The position numbers and the translations under genes were made by a program. From positions 744,001 through 808,000 of the forward strand of contig JAPEIS010000013.1 of assembly GCA_029531795.1 (NCBI GenBank): a DNA stretch of 64,000 bases. Direction: 5' to 3'. Numbering within the stretch: the stretch's first letter is position 1; every line of letters starts with the position of its first letter. This stretch comes from Sclerotinia nivalis. Its lineage: Eukaryota > Ascomycota > Leotiomycetes > Helotiales > Sclerotiniaceae. The notes under the pieces were generated by a model that did not search any database, had not been told where the DNA came from, and was given only the letters and a program-made list of their open reading frames with translations. Positions 11,757 to 23,932 of this stretch are shown here, piece after piece.

Positions 11757-12067
11757 CGGGCTTTAGCTTGATTTCATTGAGACTGGTTTTGCATTAGCCA
11801 TGGAGAAAAACCTCCACTTTGGTTTTAGCTAACAAATCGCAACTCGGGATATAATTAATGGTTGATGCTGTTGAGAAGCAAACTTTACATGAGCCAGGAG
11901 CTTGATTCGATGAAATTTCACATCCCTGTGCTGAGTGTGATGTACCTACCCGAAACCAAAGTCAAGCATAAGCCGGGGCAACCGGAGATGAGCAAACAGA
12001 CAAAGCTCATGAGAGAATAGAACATTGATGGAGGTACGACGGAATATGGAAGCATAGAGTACAAGTC

Positions 12068-12240
12068 GCCGGTGACAACAGCCGATAGGTATAGCTTCCT
12101 TTGCACAGTCTTCTTGCCTCTTCATCCTTGAAATAAACCCAAAAATAGCAGAAAAGTCAATTTTATTATTAAACCGTAAAGTATTATGTTTTATTTCTTT
12201 TCTTTCCATCATAAATGTGTCAACTCCCAATTGATATAAA
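12068..12240 (+). repeat. Diverged direct repeat, copy A
   Basis: Pairs with copy B at 13469-13672. Shared blocks include GGTGACAAC near the start, then AAATA-ACCC-AAAATA, then ATTATTAAACC-TAAAGT, then AATGTG-CA-CT-CCAA-T-ATAT. Order and rough spacing are kept. The two copies flank the 2EXR-like pseudogene, which suggests an old segmental duplication. Confidence 0.6.
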
Positions 12241-12623
12241 AACACAACTCAGAGATAAATAAAATACCGTCGATTGACTCGCTATATTCCCCCTGAGGCT
12301 CATTATTTTGATGATGTAATATATTGGCATCACATCACTAGCCTCGACTTGTGGAACATAAAGAATGTTAGTAGTAATTTAGTCGTGATTTAGTTAGACT
12401 TCCTTTCACTGAACTATGGGAATCATTGTCACAGAAAACAATTGAATACTCACTTCAAACAAAGGAAAATCAAATGAACTCCATCTACTTTGAGAACATC
12501 GATGAAACAAATTCGAATTTTGATGTATATATATTGATAGTTTTACCATTTCTTTTGGAGATCAACCATCATCACTTGGAATAACAACAAACATCATTCA
12601 TCCAACCATTTCACTCTCTCAAA

Positions 12624-13418
12624 ATGCATCCTCAAGTTCAACCCTCCAACAATCAAGCTGCGGCCGAATTCACACTTTTCCTTAAACTCCCCGCAGATAC
12701 GTCTCAGGATTTGGTGGGCTACTTGGAATCCGCGCGTGATTAAAGAAAGGTGCTGGCGAGCAAATAGCTTCGAAGGTGCGGGTTTTCCTGCAGCTGACCT
12801 CGCTACAGGTATGTGTGAAGAGAGTGATGCAGAGATCTCAAAATGCTTAGAGGATATAGTGCTTTCGCCCGAAGACTGGCGCGCCCTAGGTCTCCCTGAG
12901 GAGAAGAGTCCCAAACTTCTCATTAACCGCGATCTGGACATCTTGAGCTATGATGCCCTGTATTGTCGCAATAGCTAACAATATGGTTCAGCGACGAGAA
13001 AACACATGTAAAAAAGGATTTCGGGGCACCTATCATCTATCCCCGCCTCATCAAGAACCTTCAAGCAGCGCCGTGCGCGTTTGTAGACTTAATAGAGGAT
13101 GGGCCCCCTGGGAGTTTTGAATTCTGGTCACCTGATCAATTTATGCTAGACGTGGTCACGTTTGCGCATTTTCCATTTCAGAAGTTGGATAAGTTTATTC
13201 TTCAGGATGTTAACTGCAAAGGAACACATCAGCTTGATTCTCCAGAAAATAGAGATGGGTGGAAGTACAACCTAACCGTCATGTTCCACAATGAGAAAGC
13301 GCGGACCCCTAATTGCGATTTCATGGTTCCGGAGGTCATCGTTCGTCCAGGTGTGAAGGGTCAAACTTTCTGTGATGAATGTCAACCAGATGTACGCCGA
13401 AGAAGGCGACAAAGGTGA
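12624..13418 (+). pseudogene. 2EXR-like domain protein, frameshifted
   Basis: An ATG at 12624 starts a frame whose text (EFTLFLKLPA) is the opening of the fungal 2EXR domain. It stops at 12738-12740. The expected continuation (IRLRIWWATWNPRVIKERC) is present immediately but in another frame, readable to 12978, as if one base were lost near 12696. A second open segment, 13143-13418, reads like a C-terminal half with a basic end. Between 12979 and 13142 no frame is open throughout. The damage is inside the domain, so an intron does not explain it. 2EXR proteins are common and poorly characterised in filamentous ascomycetes. The family assignment is moderate; the frame break is clear. Confidence 0.5.
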
Positions 13419-13468
13419 GAACTAGAGGAAGCTACCTTAATAAGATTCCAGCGTAGGAGATAAGTGTC

Positions 13469-13672
13469 ACTGGTGACAACTCCCAGCAAGTATTAAGTAT
13501 CGAATTCCTTTTTCCTTTTTTTGTTTCTCTCTTCTGTCTTTCATTTGATGTCTGGAACAGAAAACTTCAAAAATACACCCGAAAATAACAATTTCATTAT
13601 TAAACCATAAAGTGTCCTCTGTTTCCTTGCCCTTATAATTCTAACGTGAATGTGCCAGCTTCCAAGTAATAT
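13469..13672 (+). repeat. Diverged direct repeat, copy B
   Basis: Partner of copy A at 12068-12240, with the same block order. It lies between the 2EXR-like pseudogene and the glutathione transferase gene. Confidence 0.6.
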
Positions 13673-14088
13673 CGCAACGTACCCCCGCGATCACCGGCCA
13701 AATCCCAAATCCCCATGAATCTCACAATGTTGAATATCTACGAAATTCTCTTATGTCCACTTGAGTAATGGTTCGTTTTTTCATATCCGGAACCAAAATT
13801 ACCCCGATTGACTGCTCAGCACCAATCAGTCAAATCCCGAGGCCCCTCTCTTCTTAGCCGAACCATGTGGATTCTTTTCAAAGTTTCTATATTTACCATG
13901 GAATGAAGTCATCGGCTTTTTGATCTAAATATATTTTGAATAAAGTTCTGTGTCTCTTCCGAAGAAGTGTTAAATCTCAATACTACATTATTCTGTATCA
14001 AAATTGTATTATATCCCAATCTTGCTTACATTGTTTCTACTTCTACTTCGAACTTTATATCCATCATATTAAACCTTAAACAATCAGC

Positions 14089-14881
14089 ATGACGGACAAT
14101 ACTCCCACATTCCACCACCTCAATGTAAATTCTCCACTTCACCATTCCGTTCCATTCAAACAATACCTTCACAAAAACTAATCAACCAACCCAGAACTCC
14201 CAATCACAACGAATCCTCTGGCTCCTCGAAGAACTCTCCACCCCCTACACCCTCCAACACCACACGCGCAACCCCGCCTCGCACCCGACAGCCCCCTTCG
14301 GCGCACCCCCCTCCCTCGCCTCCCTCGGTCCCAAAGGCAAAGCCCCTCTCCTAGTAACCGGCGCCCGCGACGGCCATCGCTACATTCCGGAATCCCTAGC
14401 CATCGCCACCTATCTAATCCGCACGTTCGATGTTTCCGACAAATTCGGTCTTCGTAATGGAGATTGGATACGCGATGAAATGCTCATTAGTATGCTACTC
14501 ACCGAGCTAGGCTTCTCATCAACTGTGATGCTTATGCTTGATTTTCAGTCCATAGGTAACGGATCCGGAGCCAGGGGGAAAATGTTTGATGGACCGGCTT
14601 TGAGGAAGGGATTGGGAGATTTAGAGAAGGAGTTGAAGAATGGTCCTGAGGGGGGTTTTTTTATGGGGAATCATCCTGGAAGAGCGGATATTATGGCGGA
14701 GTTTCCGGTGGCATTGATTAGACAGAGGGGGTGGGTGGATTTGGCGACGGAGTTTCCGGCTTTGAATGAGTGGCTGGAGAGGTGTTATGAGAGGCCTGCT
14801 TGGAGGAGGTGTATGGAGAAGGGAAATGGGTATGATTTGACTACGTTTCCGAAGAAGGAACATTTGCAGGTGAATTTGTAG
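14089..14881 (+). CDS. Glutathione S-transferase
   Basis: Expected to conjugate glutathione to electrophiles in the cytosol, for detoxification or stress defence. Exons are 14089-14124 and 14195-14881, with a 70-bp intron (GTAAAT...CCCAG). The junction gives FHHLNNSQSQRILWLLEELS, the standard N-terminal thioredoxin-like opening of fungal GSTs. The product is 240 residues, normal for the family. The IPESLAIATYLIRTF segment corresponds to the glutathione-binding E-S motif (ES), and the C-terminal helical domain carries GNHPGRADIMAEFPV. It resembles the Gtt1-like group, but subclass is not certain. Exon 2 is unusually C-rich at its 5' end and G-rich near 14570-14800, a strand-skewed composition unlike its neighbours. 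Confidence 0.85.
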
Positions 14882-15270
14882 ATGGGGTTTGGTAGGCAGG
14901 AGAGTATGGAGGTTCTGCAAAGTTAAATATGTCACATGTTAATCACGTGTTAGAATGAATCGTCTCCCGTCCTTGGACTAGATAAAATTACTCAGATATC
15001 GCTCATATATAGATACATATGTTAAAGGCATTCCCGCCGAAAGGAAGGAAGTCAATAGTCAATGTGCACATGCACAATCAAGCCTCCGAGAATGATTAAA
15101 GGGCGAAGATGTCTCTAAACCATTTCTCATTTTCCATTCGAGGTCCGGCCAAAGCAGCGAAATTCAAGAAAAGGTTTTGATCGTTAGGATTGCTAACAAT
15201 ATTAATATATACATGGTGCTGCTTTCCCCTTCGTGTTCCGATCTCAACAAACTGCCAATTATTCATTCCA
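14882..15270. other. Convergent intergenic spacer
   Basis: Holds the 3' ends of the glutathione transferase gene (rightward) and the GH105 gene (leftward). No gene was recognised. Confidence 0.4.
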
Positions 15271-16486
15271 TCACCACGGTGCCAATTTCTCATACTCGAC
15301 ACTAGCATAGATAAATGGCCCAGCACCCTTCATATCATTTTCATCCGTCACAATCGAGGTATAATACTGCGCAACAGTTAGTCAAATAGCCACAAAAAAG
15401 TCCATCCAATACACAAACCTCAAACGTAGCATTCGATCCCAAACTACCGACCAAAACCGTGCCCTCCCAATCGACCGTCCCATTCGTCCCATTAAACGCC
15501 ACGAACGTCTCGGCAATATATTCATATCCTTTTTTCATAGGAGCGATATATTGACTTCCTAAATATCCCTTCCTGACACCTTTCAACATTGCATAGACGA
15601 ACATTGATGAAGCGCTCGACTCGATATAGTTCCTGGGTTTTCCTGGGTATGGTTCGTTCATTACCAACCACCAACCACCTGTTGTATCCTGTGCAGCAAG
15701 TACACCTGCCGAAGCAGTAACAAACCAATTCAAAAGCTCTGCATAGCCCGGATGTGATTTAGGGAAGTAATCAAGAGTATCGACAAGTGCCATTAGATAC
15801 CATCCTAGTGATCGATCCCACACATTAGGCGATGCGCCCGTTACTGGATCAGCCCATGCTGCAGTTTTACTCTCATCATAGCCATGAACGACGAGATTTG
15901 TAGTATGATTACGACAATGTTGTTCAATGAGCGAATATTGCAACAGGATATCATCCCACGCGGTTACATTAGCAGCATCGAAGTAAGATGTCCATTGAGA
16001 ATAAAAGACATCAGCCATGAAGATACCATCCAACCACATCTGATTTGGGTACGTGGGCTGACGATGCCAGAATCCTCCAGATTGTGTTCGCGGGTTGTAA
16101 TTGAGTTGTTGGCGTAGTCTGTCGGCGGCAACCTTATATCTGGTTTCGCGAGTTCGAGCCCAGGCGTCTAGGAGGATGGTCCCAATTCGGACATCATCAA
16201 GGGAGGCGGGGAAGGAGGGATAGCCGAGGATTGTGCCATCTGTGGATACGGCAGCATGGAGTTGAGATTCCACCCAATTGATGTATGTTGGGTTCTTGGT
16301 GGCATTGTATGCCATTTCGACACCTCGATAGAATACCGCCTGAGGGTATTGCGCCGTTTGAGCCACACCCCTTTTGATGAATGAATCGGCTATTAAGGTT
16401 GAATACTTGGTGGCGGCGTCTTCGGCCCTCGATCCAATTGCACTTGCTGCGGATGCAGCATAGGTGAGGAGAATAGTGTATCGCAT
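15271..16486 (-). CDS. Secreted GH105 unsaturated rhamnogalacturonyl/glucuronyl hydrolase
   Basis: Likely removes the terminal unsaturated uronic acid from oligosaccharides left by pectin (rhamnogalacturonan) lyases. Exons are 16486-15419 and 15366-15271. The 52-bp intron (GTTTGT...GCGCAG) leads to a 31-residue last exon ending in a KGAGPFIYASVEYE block, the typical family end. The product is 387 residues. The start at 16486 gives a clean signal peptide (MRYTILLTYAASAASA); an in-frame ATG 15 codons upstream would bury it. The block PNQMWLDGIFMADVFY contains the Asp (about residue 153) that corresponds to the catalytic Asp of YteR-type enzymes. Several NxT/NxS sites fit secretion. A TATA box lies 57 bp upstream. 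Confidence 0.88.
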
Positions 16487-16542
16487 TTTGATGTGATACT
16501 TATGCCGTGATACAGAATAGAAACAAAGCAAGAACGTATCGG

Positions 16543-16550
16543 TATATATA
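16543..16550 (-). promoter_or_regulatory. TATA box of the GH105 gene
   Basis: TATATATA lies 57 bp before the chosen ATG at 16486. This position supports the downstream start and a short 5' leader. Confidence 0.5.
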
Positions 16551-17632
16551 CATCTCTATACATCACCGCTAAATTTATTGTTATGCTAAGATCGCCATCG
16601 TGCTCAAGTTCGTTGAATTCTGTGACGCTAAATATAGATTAAAATAATAAACTCATAGGCTCAGGGCTGGAAAGTCTTCGAAAATGCTTCGGCCCGTTCA
16701 AAAACTGGATTGTAAGCAAGAATCCAGTTTCAACTGCGGGAAGCTCTAAATGGTCCTAGGCTATAATAGGGCCTAAAATTAAGCATGCCTGCTTAACCTC
16801 ACTGAATTTAACGAAACTACCTAGTATACGGTACTCACAATGCAGGCGATTATCGAGGAGTATACACTAAGTTTTGATCTTCACATTTCCAATTTTAGTA
16901 GCATTCTTTTTGAAAGCTTTCCCGTCGGCTCAGGGTTATAATGGAATCATAAAGCTTGACCTACTCAGGGTTACGTGCAACTTTATTTGAAGAGAAGATC
17001 TATCGGTACCTGGTCTGATAATGATTCTCCAACGTGCATGAGAGCCCCGGACATGATAATGAAAACGAAAACCTATCTTTCAGCTGATACGATCGACCCA
17101 TCAATTGTGATGATATAGAACTAATCTAATGTACCTTACTTTAACTGGGGTTCAGATGATGGTGAGTCGCAGAAAGAGAAATCCACAGAAAACCCAAAAA
17201 GGAGCAGAAATGACAAATCATGAGATGAAACGTAGCGGTTCAAGTAATATTATGCATAACCGAAAATTAGACGGCAGTTGTACACACATCAGACTTGTGA
17301 CATGGCTCGGCAAAAATCAGATATACACATACACAATCATAGCTTGGTCAAACGACGTTGCATATGTAGAGTGGTGGACAGACTCCAACGAAGCATTGCA
17401 GCCATGGGAAAGGCAAAAATGAGAATGGGTGATGGAGTAGAATCCCAGAACTTCTGTTAAAAAATCATTAACCCTTTTAGTATCAGCTGTTTCGTTTGAA
17501 ATGATCAATCGTAAGCGTACATCATTTCCAGAAAGCTTCAAGAAGTGCCTACTAGGAGCTCCTTGCCTTGGTTGTCTCCAAAAGAACTAAAAATGGCAGT
17601 AATTAAATGTTGTTATACAATCGACCCGTCTA
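16551..17632. other. Gene-free spacer
   Basis: Upstream region of the GH105 gene and downstream region of the Met8 gene. A few short open frames near 17.1-17.7 kb on both strands lack splice context or recognisable text. I see no gene. Confidence 0.45.
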
Positions 17633-18539
17633 TCAAGCCCATCCTACAGAAAATCCCCAGGAGCCATCGAAAGCCTCGTCCTCATCTTTTAATGGCCGTA
17701 GACAACCTACGTCCCACGACTTATCTTTCATTTTCTGTAAACATTTGAATCGTGGGACTTGATTGGGAGCGTAAAATCTTAGTAGTATTTCCATGTCTTC
17801 TTCGTTCATCTCATGTAAGTCCTCTAGACTGTAAGCGTCGCTGACTCTGATCATCCTACTTGATATAAGTATAACGTCAAAGTCGGTCTCCAAAAATGCT
17901 TACCATGACATCCTCTTTGGCCCTTCTTCCGGTCCTGGTGCGACCTTCCTGAGCATTTGCCTTAATTTCCCAATTTTTTCTATCCCTTCCCCAATGTTGT
18001 TTGGCAAATTTGAAGCTATTTGTCTCCTTACAATATTGGCAAATCGTGGACCTTTCCCATTCGTGCTAACCATGATTTGTAGAGGTCCATCTCGATGAAC
18101 ACTTCCAAAATAGAAGTCACACTCGGGTGGCACATCTGCGATATTTGCTGCTATTTTCCTTTCTTTACATAACTTCCAGATCTGTGAGGATGCTTCCGGG
18201 TCATCGACAGCAGTCAAAACCATATCGACATTATCGAGGTCGGAAGGTTCGAACTTTCTATCCACAAAATCTACTTGCCCCTTTTCTACTCGATATGCAA
18301 CTTCTGGGTTTAGGCCTGCTCGAGGTGATACGACAGTAACCTTTGCATCTGCATTCAACACGTTCAAAATCCGACCTGCTGCGACCTTCAAAGAAGAATT
18401 AGTAGTGAAGAATGATTGATATTGGAAAGACTTTTTTCACCTCTCCGCCTCCAACTACTAATACTCTTTTATTCTTGATTTGCCATGCCAATATCAATGA
18501 ACCGCCACCCTCGACTTCAGGAAAATTTTCTTCGCCCAT
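17633..18539 (-). CDS. met8: Siroheme synthase Met8 (precorrin-2 dehydrogenase / ferrochelatase)
   Basis: Bifunctional enzyme: NAD-dependent oxidation of precorrin-2 to sirohydrochlorin, then iron insertion to make siroheme, the cofactor of sulfite and nitrite reductases. Exons are 18539-18441, 18385-17904 and 17855-17633, with introns of 55 and 48 bp, giving 267 residues (yeast Met8 is of similar size). The first junction rebuilds the Rossmann motif VLVVGGGEVAAGRILN. Downstream are VTVVSP, the AVDDPEASSQIW segment that aligns with the region of the catalytic Asp, and FYFGSVHRDGPLQIMVSTNGKGPRFA in pieces. The last exon (SLEDLHEMNEEDM) matches the C-terminal helical part. It shares a 303-bp divergent promoter with the Vac1/Pep7 gene. 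Confidence 0.92.
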
Positions 18540-18842
18540 TTGTATTGATATTGAAGTAATAAATGATGTGCATAATTGCCAATTCTTTATTGGAGATTGT
18601 TCGGTTCTTTATTATGAATGTAAATCCTTGGTGACATATGCGATAAGCAAATGGAATTCAGTACAGTACGTTACTGATAAGGCACAGCTTCGCTTACTCG
18701 GGACATTCAAAACCACCGTCACAGAACGAACAAGGCGAATGGATGGAAAGTCTTAAGGGCATGCAAAGTTTCAATAAATCAATGTCTTGAGCTGCTGAGG
18801 TTCTGAGGTATAATTCCTCATAATTTCGATATATCTTTAGTC
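18540..18842. promoter_or_regulatory. Divergent promoter: met8 / vac1
   Basis: A 303-bp spacer between opposed start codons. No strong TATA box or other element was recognised. Confidence 0.4.
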
Positions 18843-20993
18843 ATGTCTGGTCGAAAACTGGGCGGTGGTAGAATTTTGGGTAGTGGAAAGTCATTGGCAC
18901 CTCCTGCCCCTCCAGCGCAACAACGAAATTCTAGTTTCATCACTCCATCAGAAAGTACTCTTTCGTTGAGTTCGAGTCATTCAACATCTCCCTTAGCAAC
19001 TTCGCCTTTACCAAACGATAGCCAAGATTTAAGTTCGAGAGTTTCGCTGGAAAATGGACGTTCCTCAAGTGTCACCGCTACGGGCTCGAAGCTCCTATGC
19101 CCAATATGCAGCGAAGAAATGGTAGGTAATCTTTTGATCTATTACAATGTTCTGCAGAATAATACTAATGCCTGGCAGATGACTTTATTGCAACTCAATC
19201 GGTATGCTTTCTGTATCTCGAAAATCCGAAAAGAAACTCACTCTTAACAGACATCTCGATGATAACCACCAAGAACTTCCGGAACTAGACCAGGATGAAG
19301 TGAAGAATTGGTTCGACAAGCAGGTTATAAAGGCGAAGAAATTTCAACCATTAGCAGTGATAAACCAGAAACTCAAGGGATTAGACGTTTTCGAATCGAA
19401 TGATGCACCAACATCCTCGAATCCAATACCGAATACTCTTTCTGGAAATCGCATGTCAACGCCCGAGTCAGTCCGACCAGATCCCGACGAAGTAATCACA
19501 AGAATACATTGGCAGAAATCTGGATTTAATGACATATGCACGGAACCAATATGCGGGAAAAGACTTGGTGCTGTCAATGGAAGTGTTAATTGTAGGAAAT
19601 GCGGCCGTCTATTCTGCGAGGACCACACTATGTACCAAATTAAACTCTCGAGGTCGGCACAACATGAACCTGTACGGGGATTATGGTGTAGAGTTTGCGA
19701 GACTTGTTTTAAGTCAAGAGAAGGATATAATGATCACAATGGGATCTTTCGAGATCACACAAACGACTTCATGGCAATGCGAAGGAAGCATGTGGATAAG
19801 GCGTATCTGGAAATCTCAAGATTGGAAAAACGACTAAGTAAATTGACCCAACTGCTTGCGAATCCACCCGAAGACATGGTTAGCAATGGAACGTTATTAT
19901 CTCTGGCAGGGCAAAAGAATCCACGCAAAATACTAGAGCAATCAGTGGTAACCTGGGAAGAGGATGCAAAAGTTCCAAAATGTCCTTTTTGCCAACAAGA
20001 ATTTGGTTCGTGGTCATTTCGGCGGCATCATTGTCGGCTATGTGGACGAGTTGTCTGTTCAGATCCCAGAACCGTATGTTCGTCCGAAATTGGGTTGAAT
20101 GTCACAGCAAGTAAGTTTTGAACGTTTCCAACATATTCAGTGTCATTTATTGACATATTCCAGTAACTGATGTCCAGTCAGAAAAACACACGGAGAATGT
20201 TAGTCTCGATATTCGGATGTGTCGCGACTGCAAAACGACGATCTTTTCTAAGAAAGACTTTGCTGCTCAACTCATGGAGAAGACACCTTCACAGCGGGCT
20301 TATGAAAACCTCGTACAATTTGAGAAGGGTATTCGTCTACTGCTACCCAAATTCCAGCGGCTATTAGTTGCGCTTCAAGATCCAGACAAACCTCCGTCAC
20401 ATGTCCAACTTGCTGAAGCAGCTAAGGTTCGAAAGAGATTAATAGATAGTTTTGGAAAATATGATCAAGCTGCAAGACGCATACGTGACTTACCGACCAC
20501 CTCATCCACTCAACAAAAAATTCAAAAGGCTATCTACCAGCAATCTTCTAGCTTTCTTCATCTTCACATGCTACCCCTCAAATCTCTTCCCAAAGTCCTG
20601 AAACATGCCACACCTTCCTCTAGTCACTCGTCCCTCCGACCCCAAAACGGACGCTCCGCCCTCTCAAATATCAAATACAACGACACGACTACAGAAACCT
20701 CATCACAGATCTCAGATATGAGTCAAATATCCCAAATGGAACAAGAAGAAAAGGAATTGAGAGAAAGATTAATAGTATTAGAAGAACAGAAATTCTTCGT
20801 CCAGGAAATGGTAGCCGATGCAGGGAAAAGAAGGAAATTTGATGAGGTAGAGGCTCTAAGGACGAATTTGGCTGATATGCAGAGGGAGATTGATAGCGTT
20901 AATGGCATGATCGAACAGTTGGATTTTGAGGGCGTCTATAGGAGGGAGATGGAAGGGGGTGGAAATTCAGGTGTTTTGGGACTGGGGAGATAA
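18843..20993 (+). CDS. vac1: Vac1/Pep7-like FYVE protein of endosomal sorting
   Basis: Rab5/PI3P effector expected to tether Golgi-derived vesicles to the endosome with the Sec1-type protein Vps45. Exons are 18843-19121, 19179-19201, 19251-20110 and 20164-20993, giving 663 residues. The 23-bp second exon is needed to complete the N-terminal C2H2 finger (CPICSEEMMTLLQLNRHLDD, Cys/His about 86-109). Two zinc modules follow: CTEPICGKRL...CRKCGRLFCEDH at about 198-251, and a canonical FYVE domain from about 345 (CPFCQQEF, RRHHCRLCG, closing CRDCK near 407). The C-terminal third is helical and charged, with a coiled coil near SQMEQEEKELRERLIVLEEQ. The RRHHCR basic patch for PI3P is intact. Confidence 0.9.
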
Positions 20994-22108
20994 GATGACG
21001 AAGTATAAAAGCGAGTGGAGTGATTCATAGGATATTAACGATTCTTTGCTTTACTTGGAGTAGAAAGGAAAGGGGGAATGCTCATAAACGCACCGCACTT
21101 AGTTATATACTTACTTACCTACCGATATGCATTGCATTGCTAGGCGTTGGACATATGGAATCGGCTGGCTTGGGTAGCGTGGGAGTATAGGCGGTGTCTT
21201 CTTTTATATTATATTAAGGGAGGAGCTAGGAAGCATGGAAGTAGGAAAGCAATTGAGCAAGCAAGTCATGGGTGGGCGGTGTTCGGAGCCAACGTTTCTA
21301 AGAACTTAAATAACTGTTATTAAGGCTAGTTTCGGATTCGGATTCGGATTCAATATTATATTATATTATATGTATATCTATACGTGTATAAAAATTCAAA
21401 TCGATCGAAATTGAGAATTGAGAATTAAGAATCGAGCATTAAATAAAACAAAATTTTCACGTCCTAATTATTGTGAAGGAGTACTTAAAGTTCTTAGTTT
21501 AAACTTTTAACTAGGTAGATTTTAGATTGGGTACGTAGTTATAATGTTAACTTAGATGTTGAGTGTGAGAGTTTGGATGTATAGAGTTTAGATATAAGGG
21601 ATGGAAGAGAGGGGAGATTGGTAGAGAGGTGATATTGGGGGGATTATCTAGGTGCTATTATATTCAGGGAATAGAAATGGGAATGGGAATGGAAATGAAA
21701 TGAAAGAAGCAAATAACAAAAAGGCGAGAAATATACGAGGGATATTTCCTAGAGAAAAGTAAAGGGTGTAAAGTAGAAAGGGGAATGTGACGAGGTGGAT
21801 ATGCGTACTTTTCAGGGGACGAGAGCGCATCTAGGAGGGGTTCACTGGGGATTTTATATGCCAAATATCTCAAGCGGTTTAGTCCAAAAAGCACACTTAG
21901 GACAATCTATGATATCATGTTTTCAGAGAGAAGGGAGCATGGTACGAGGAATCGTTGATTTGATTGTACAAGGAGTTACATGGGGAATCTCTTTTCTTCT
22001 TTCTTTCATCGGTATCATCAGCCTACACATCAACTAAGCACCCTGATCATCTCAACCTGGTGTAAACCTAGCTCTGGCCTCCGAATTCATATCATGTCAC
22101 ATCAGTTC
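20994..22108. other. Convergent spacer with simple repeats
   Basis: A long stretch between the vac1 and PDH-E2 3' ends. It contains a short TTCGGA hexamer run at about 21331-21350 followed by an ATATT run, and purine-rich tracts at 21.6-21.8 kb. No gene was recognised. Confidence 0.45.
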
Positions 22109-23606
22109 TTATAGCAATAATTCCAAGGGGTTCTCTACAACCTTCTTGAACTCCTTCATCCACTCACCACCAACGGCACCATCTACGACCTTGTGGTCGA
22201 AGCTTCCGGTAACGGTGATTTGGTCATCCCATTCGATTCCTCCGTCTGCGCCTTGGATAGCTGCCTTTTGAGTCGTTCCTACGGCGAGGATGGCTGCTTG
22301 TGGTGGGTTGATAACAGCGGTGAATCGGTCGATGGCGCTGTTCATTCCCATGTTGCTGATTGTGAAAGTTCCACCTTGGTATTCATCTGGCTTGAGCTTG
22401 CCATCACGGGCACGCTTGCCAAGATCCTTGACTTGTGCTGAGATGGACTCGAGACCGAGACCTTCGACGTTCTTGACGATTGGTGTCATGAGACCGACTG
22501 GGGTGGCAACAGCAACCTAAGTAGAGGTTTAGTAAGTTTCAATGGGTTGAGAAAAGGAAAGGAAAACTTACGCTAACATCAACATTGCTGAATTGGCGGA
22601 TGAAACCATCTCTCCAGCTGGAGTTAACGGCTGGGACCTTCTTGCATGCAATAGCACAGGCCTTGATCAAGAAATCGTTGATTGAGAGCTTATATTTTCC
22701 TTCTCCAGAGGCGTTAAGAGCTGCACGGAGCTTGATGAGCTTGGTAACGGAAACGGTAGAGGCGACAAAGTAGTGTGGGTTTTGGTTCACAGACTCAGTA
22801 AGACGGTTGGCAATGGTCTTACGCATGGATGTGATTGGGGTATCAATATAACTGGATGTAGCAGCTGCTGGTGCGCCGCTGGTGGAAGCTCCAGAGGCAG
22901 CCTTCTTAACATCTGCCTCAGTAATTTGTCCACCAAGTCCAGTGCCCTTAACACCAGTAAGCTTAACACCGGTATCAAGTGCCAATTTAATAGCCGCAGA
23001 GCTAGCATTGATTGCTCTGTCCATAGCGGGTTGTAATCTTCCACTACTCGATGCGGATTCCTCGGGAGCTGGAGTCGATTCAGTTGGAGGCGGGGGAGCA
23101 GTTCCAGAATTTGTGTCAGATTTCTCGGAAGATTGGCTGGCTTCCTCCTTTGGTGGTGCTGGCGCGGATTTCTCTCCTCCGGCGTCTGCGAGTGTGAAGT
23201 CCGCGAAAGCCGATACATCCCCTCCCTCTTCAACCATAACAGCAATTGGCTATTGTTCCGTCAGCACTCTACCCTTTCTTCAGCTTGAAGTAGTACAAAC
23301 ATTTCCAACAGCAACATCCTTCTCACCAGATTGCTTCAATATGGCAGCCAAAACACCTTCCTCTTGGAATTCGAAGTCCATTTGCGCCTTATCAGTCTCA
23401 ATTTCTACCAAGACATCACCAGGGACAATTGCATCTCCGGGCTTCTTTTGCCATGATCCAATGTTACCTGCGGTCATTGTTGGCGATAAAGCTGGCATAG
23501 TGACCACGGTATGAGGAGGGAATGATTTCGAGGCATAACATCTTGCTAATTGATATGGCAGAGATGATGATTGAAGGGCACGCCTTCTCAACACTGCGGA
23601 AAACAT
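22109..23606 (-). CDS. lat1: Pyruvate dehydrogenase E2, dihydrolipoamide acetyltransferase
   Basis: Core acyltransferase of the mitochondrial pyruvate dehydrogenase complex, moving acetyl groups from E1 to CoA through a lipoyl arm. Exons are 23606-23301, 23249-22572 and 22516-22109, with introns of 51 and 55 bp; 463 residues. An Arg-rich presequence ([14 protein letters not shown]...) fits mitochondrial import. The lipoyl domain carries the acceptor Lys in [11 protein letters not shown] (Lys 73). An Ala/Pro-rich linker leads to the E1/E3-binding domain ([20 protein letters not shown] in pieces). The catalytic domain ends with [15 protein letters not shown], with His about 436 and Asp about 440 intact. 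It shares a divergent promoter with the SEC7 gene. Confidence 0.95.
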
Positions 23607-23932
23607 CTTGTCGAGGATATCTAGAGGGAAAGAAGAACGAAAGCACTTAAAAGGAGTGAAGAGAATCCAAATCCGTACCCAGAAAATAGAATTCTTTGGA
23701 TATTTAGAGCCCGAGTTGTAGGATTGGGGGGCGGAAGGTGGGAGGTAATAATTGGGGTGGAGTGGGAGTGGGAGGAAGTTATTCGCGACAAAAACCCAGA
23801 TTTAAATTGTTCTGTTGAATATCGGAAAACCTCGTAGGTTGAGTTCCGTTAGGAGGCCGGAGCTCCAAAGGATTAGTACAAAAGTAGAATAGTATAAAAT
23901 TAGACGCATAAAATTCCACCACAAAGAGTCCT

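Noticed and set aside
17129..17748. Small open frames on both strands
   Set aside because: They overlap each other, have no motif and sit in a spacer between two convincing genes.
18292..18302. CGATATGCAAC inside met8 as another repeat copy
   Set aside because: It lacks the flanking blocks of the family and is explained by coding sequence.
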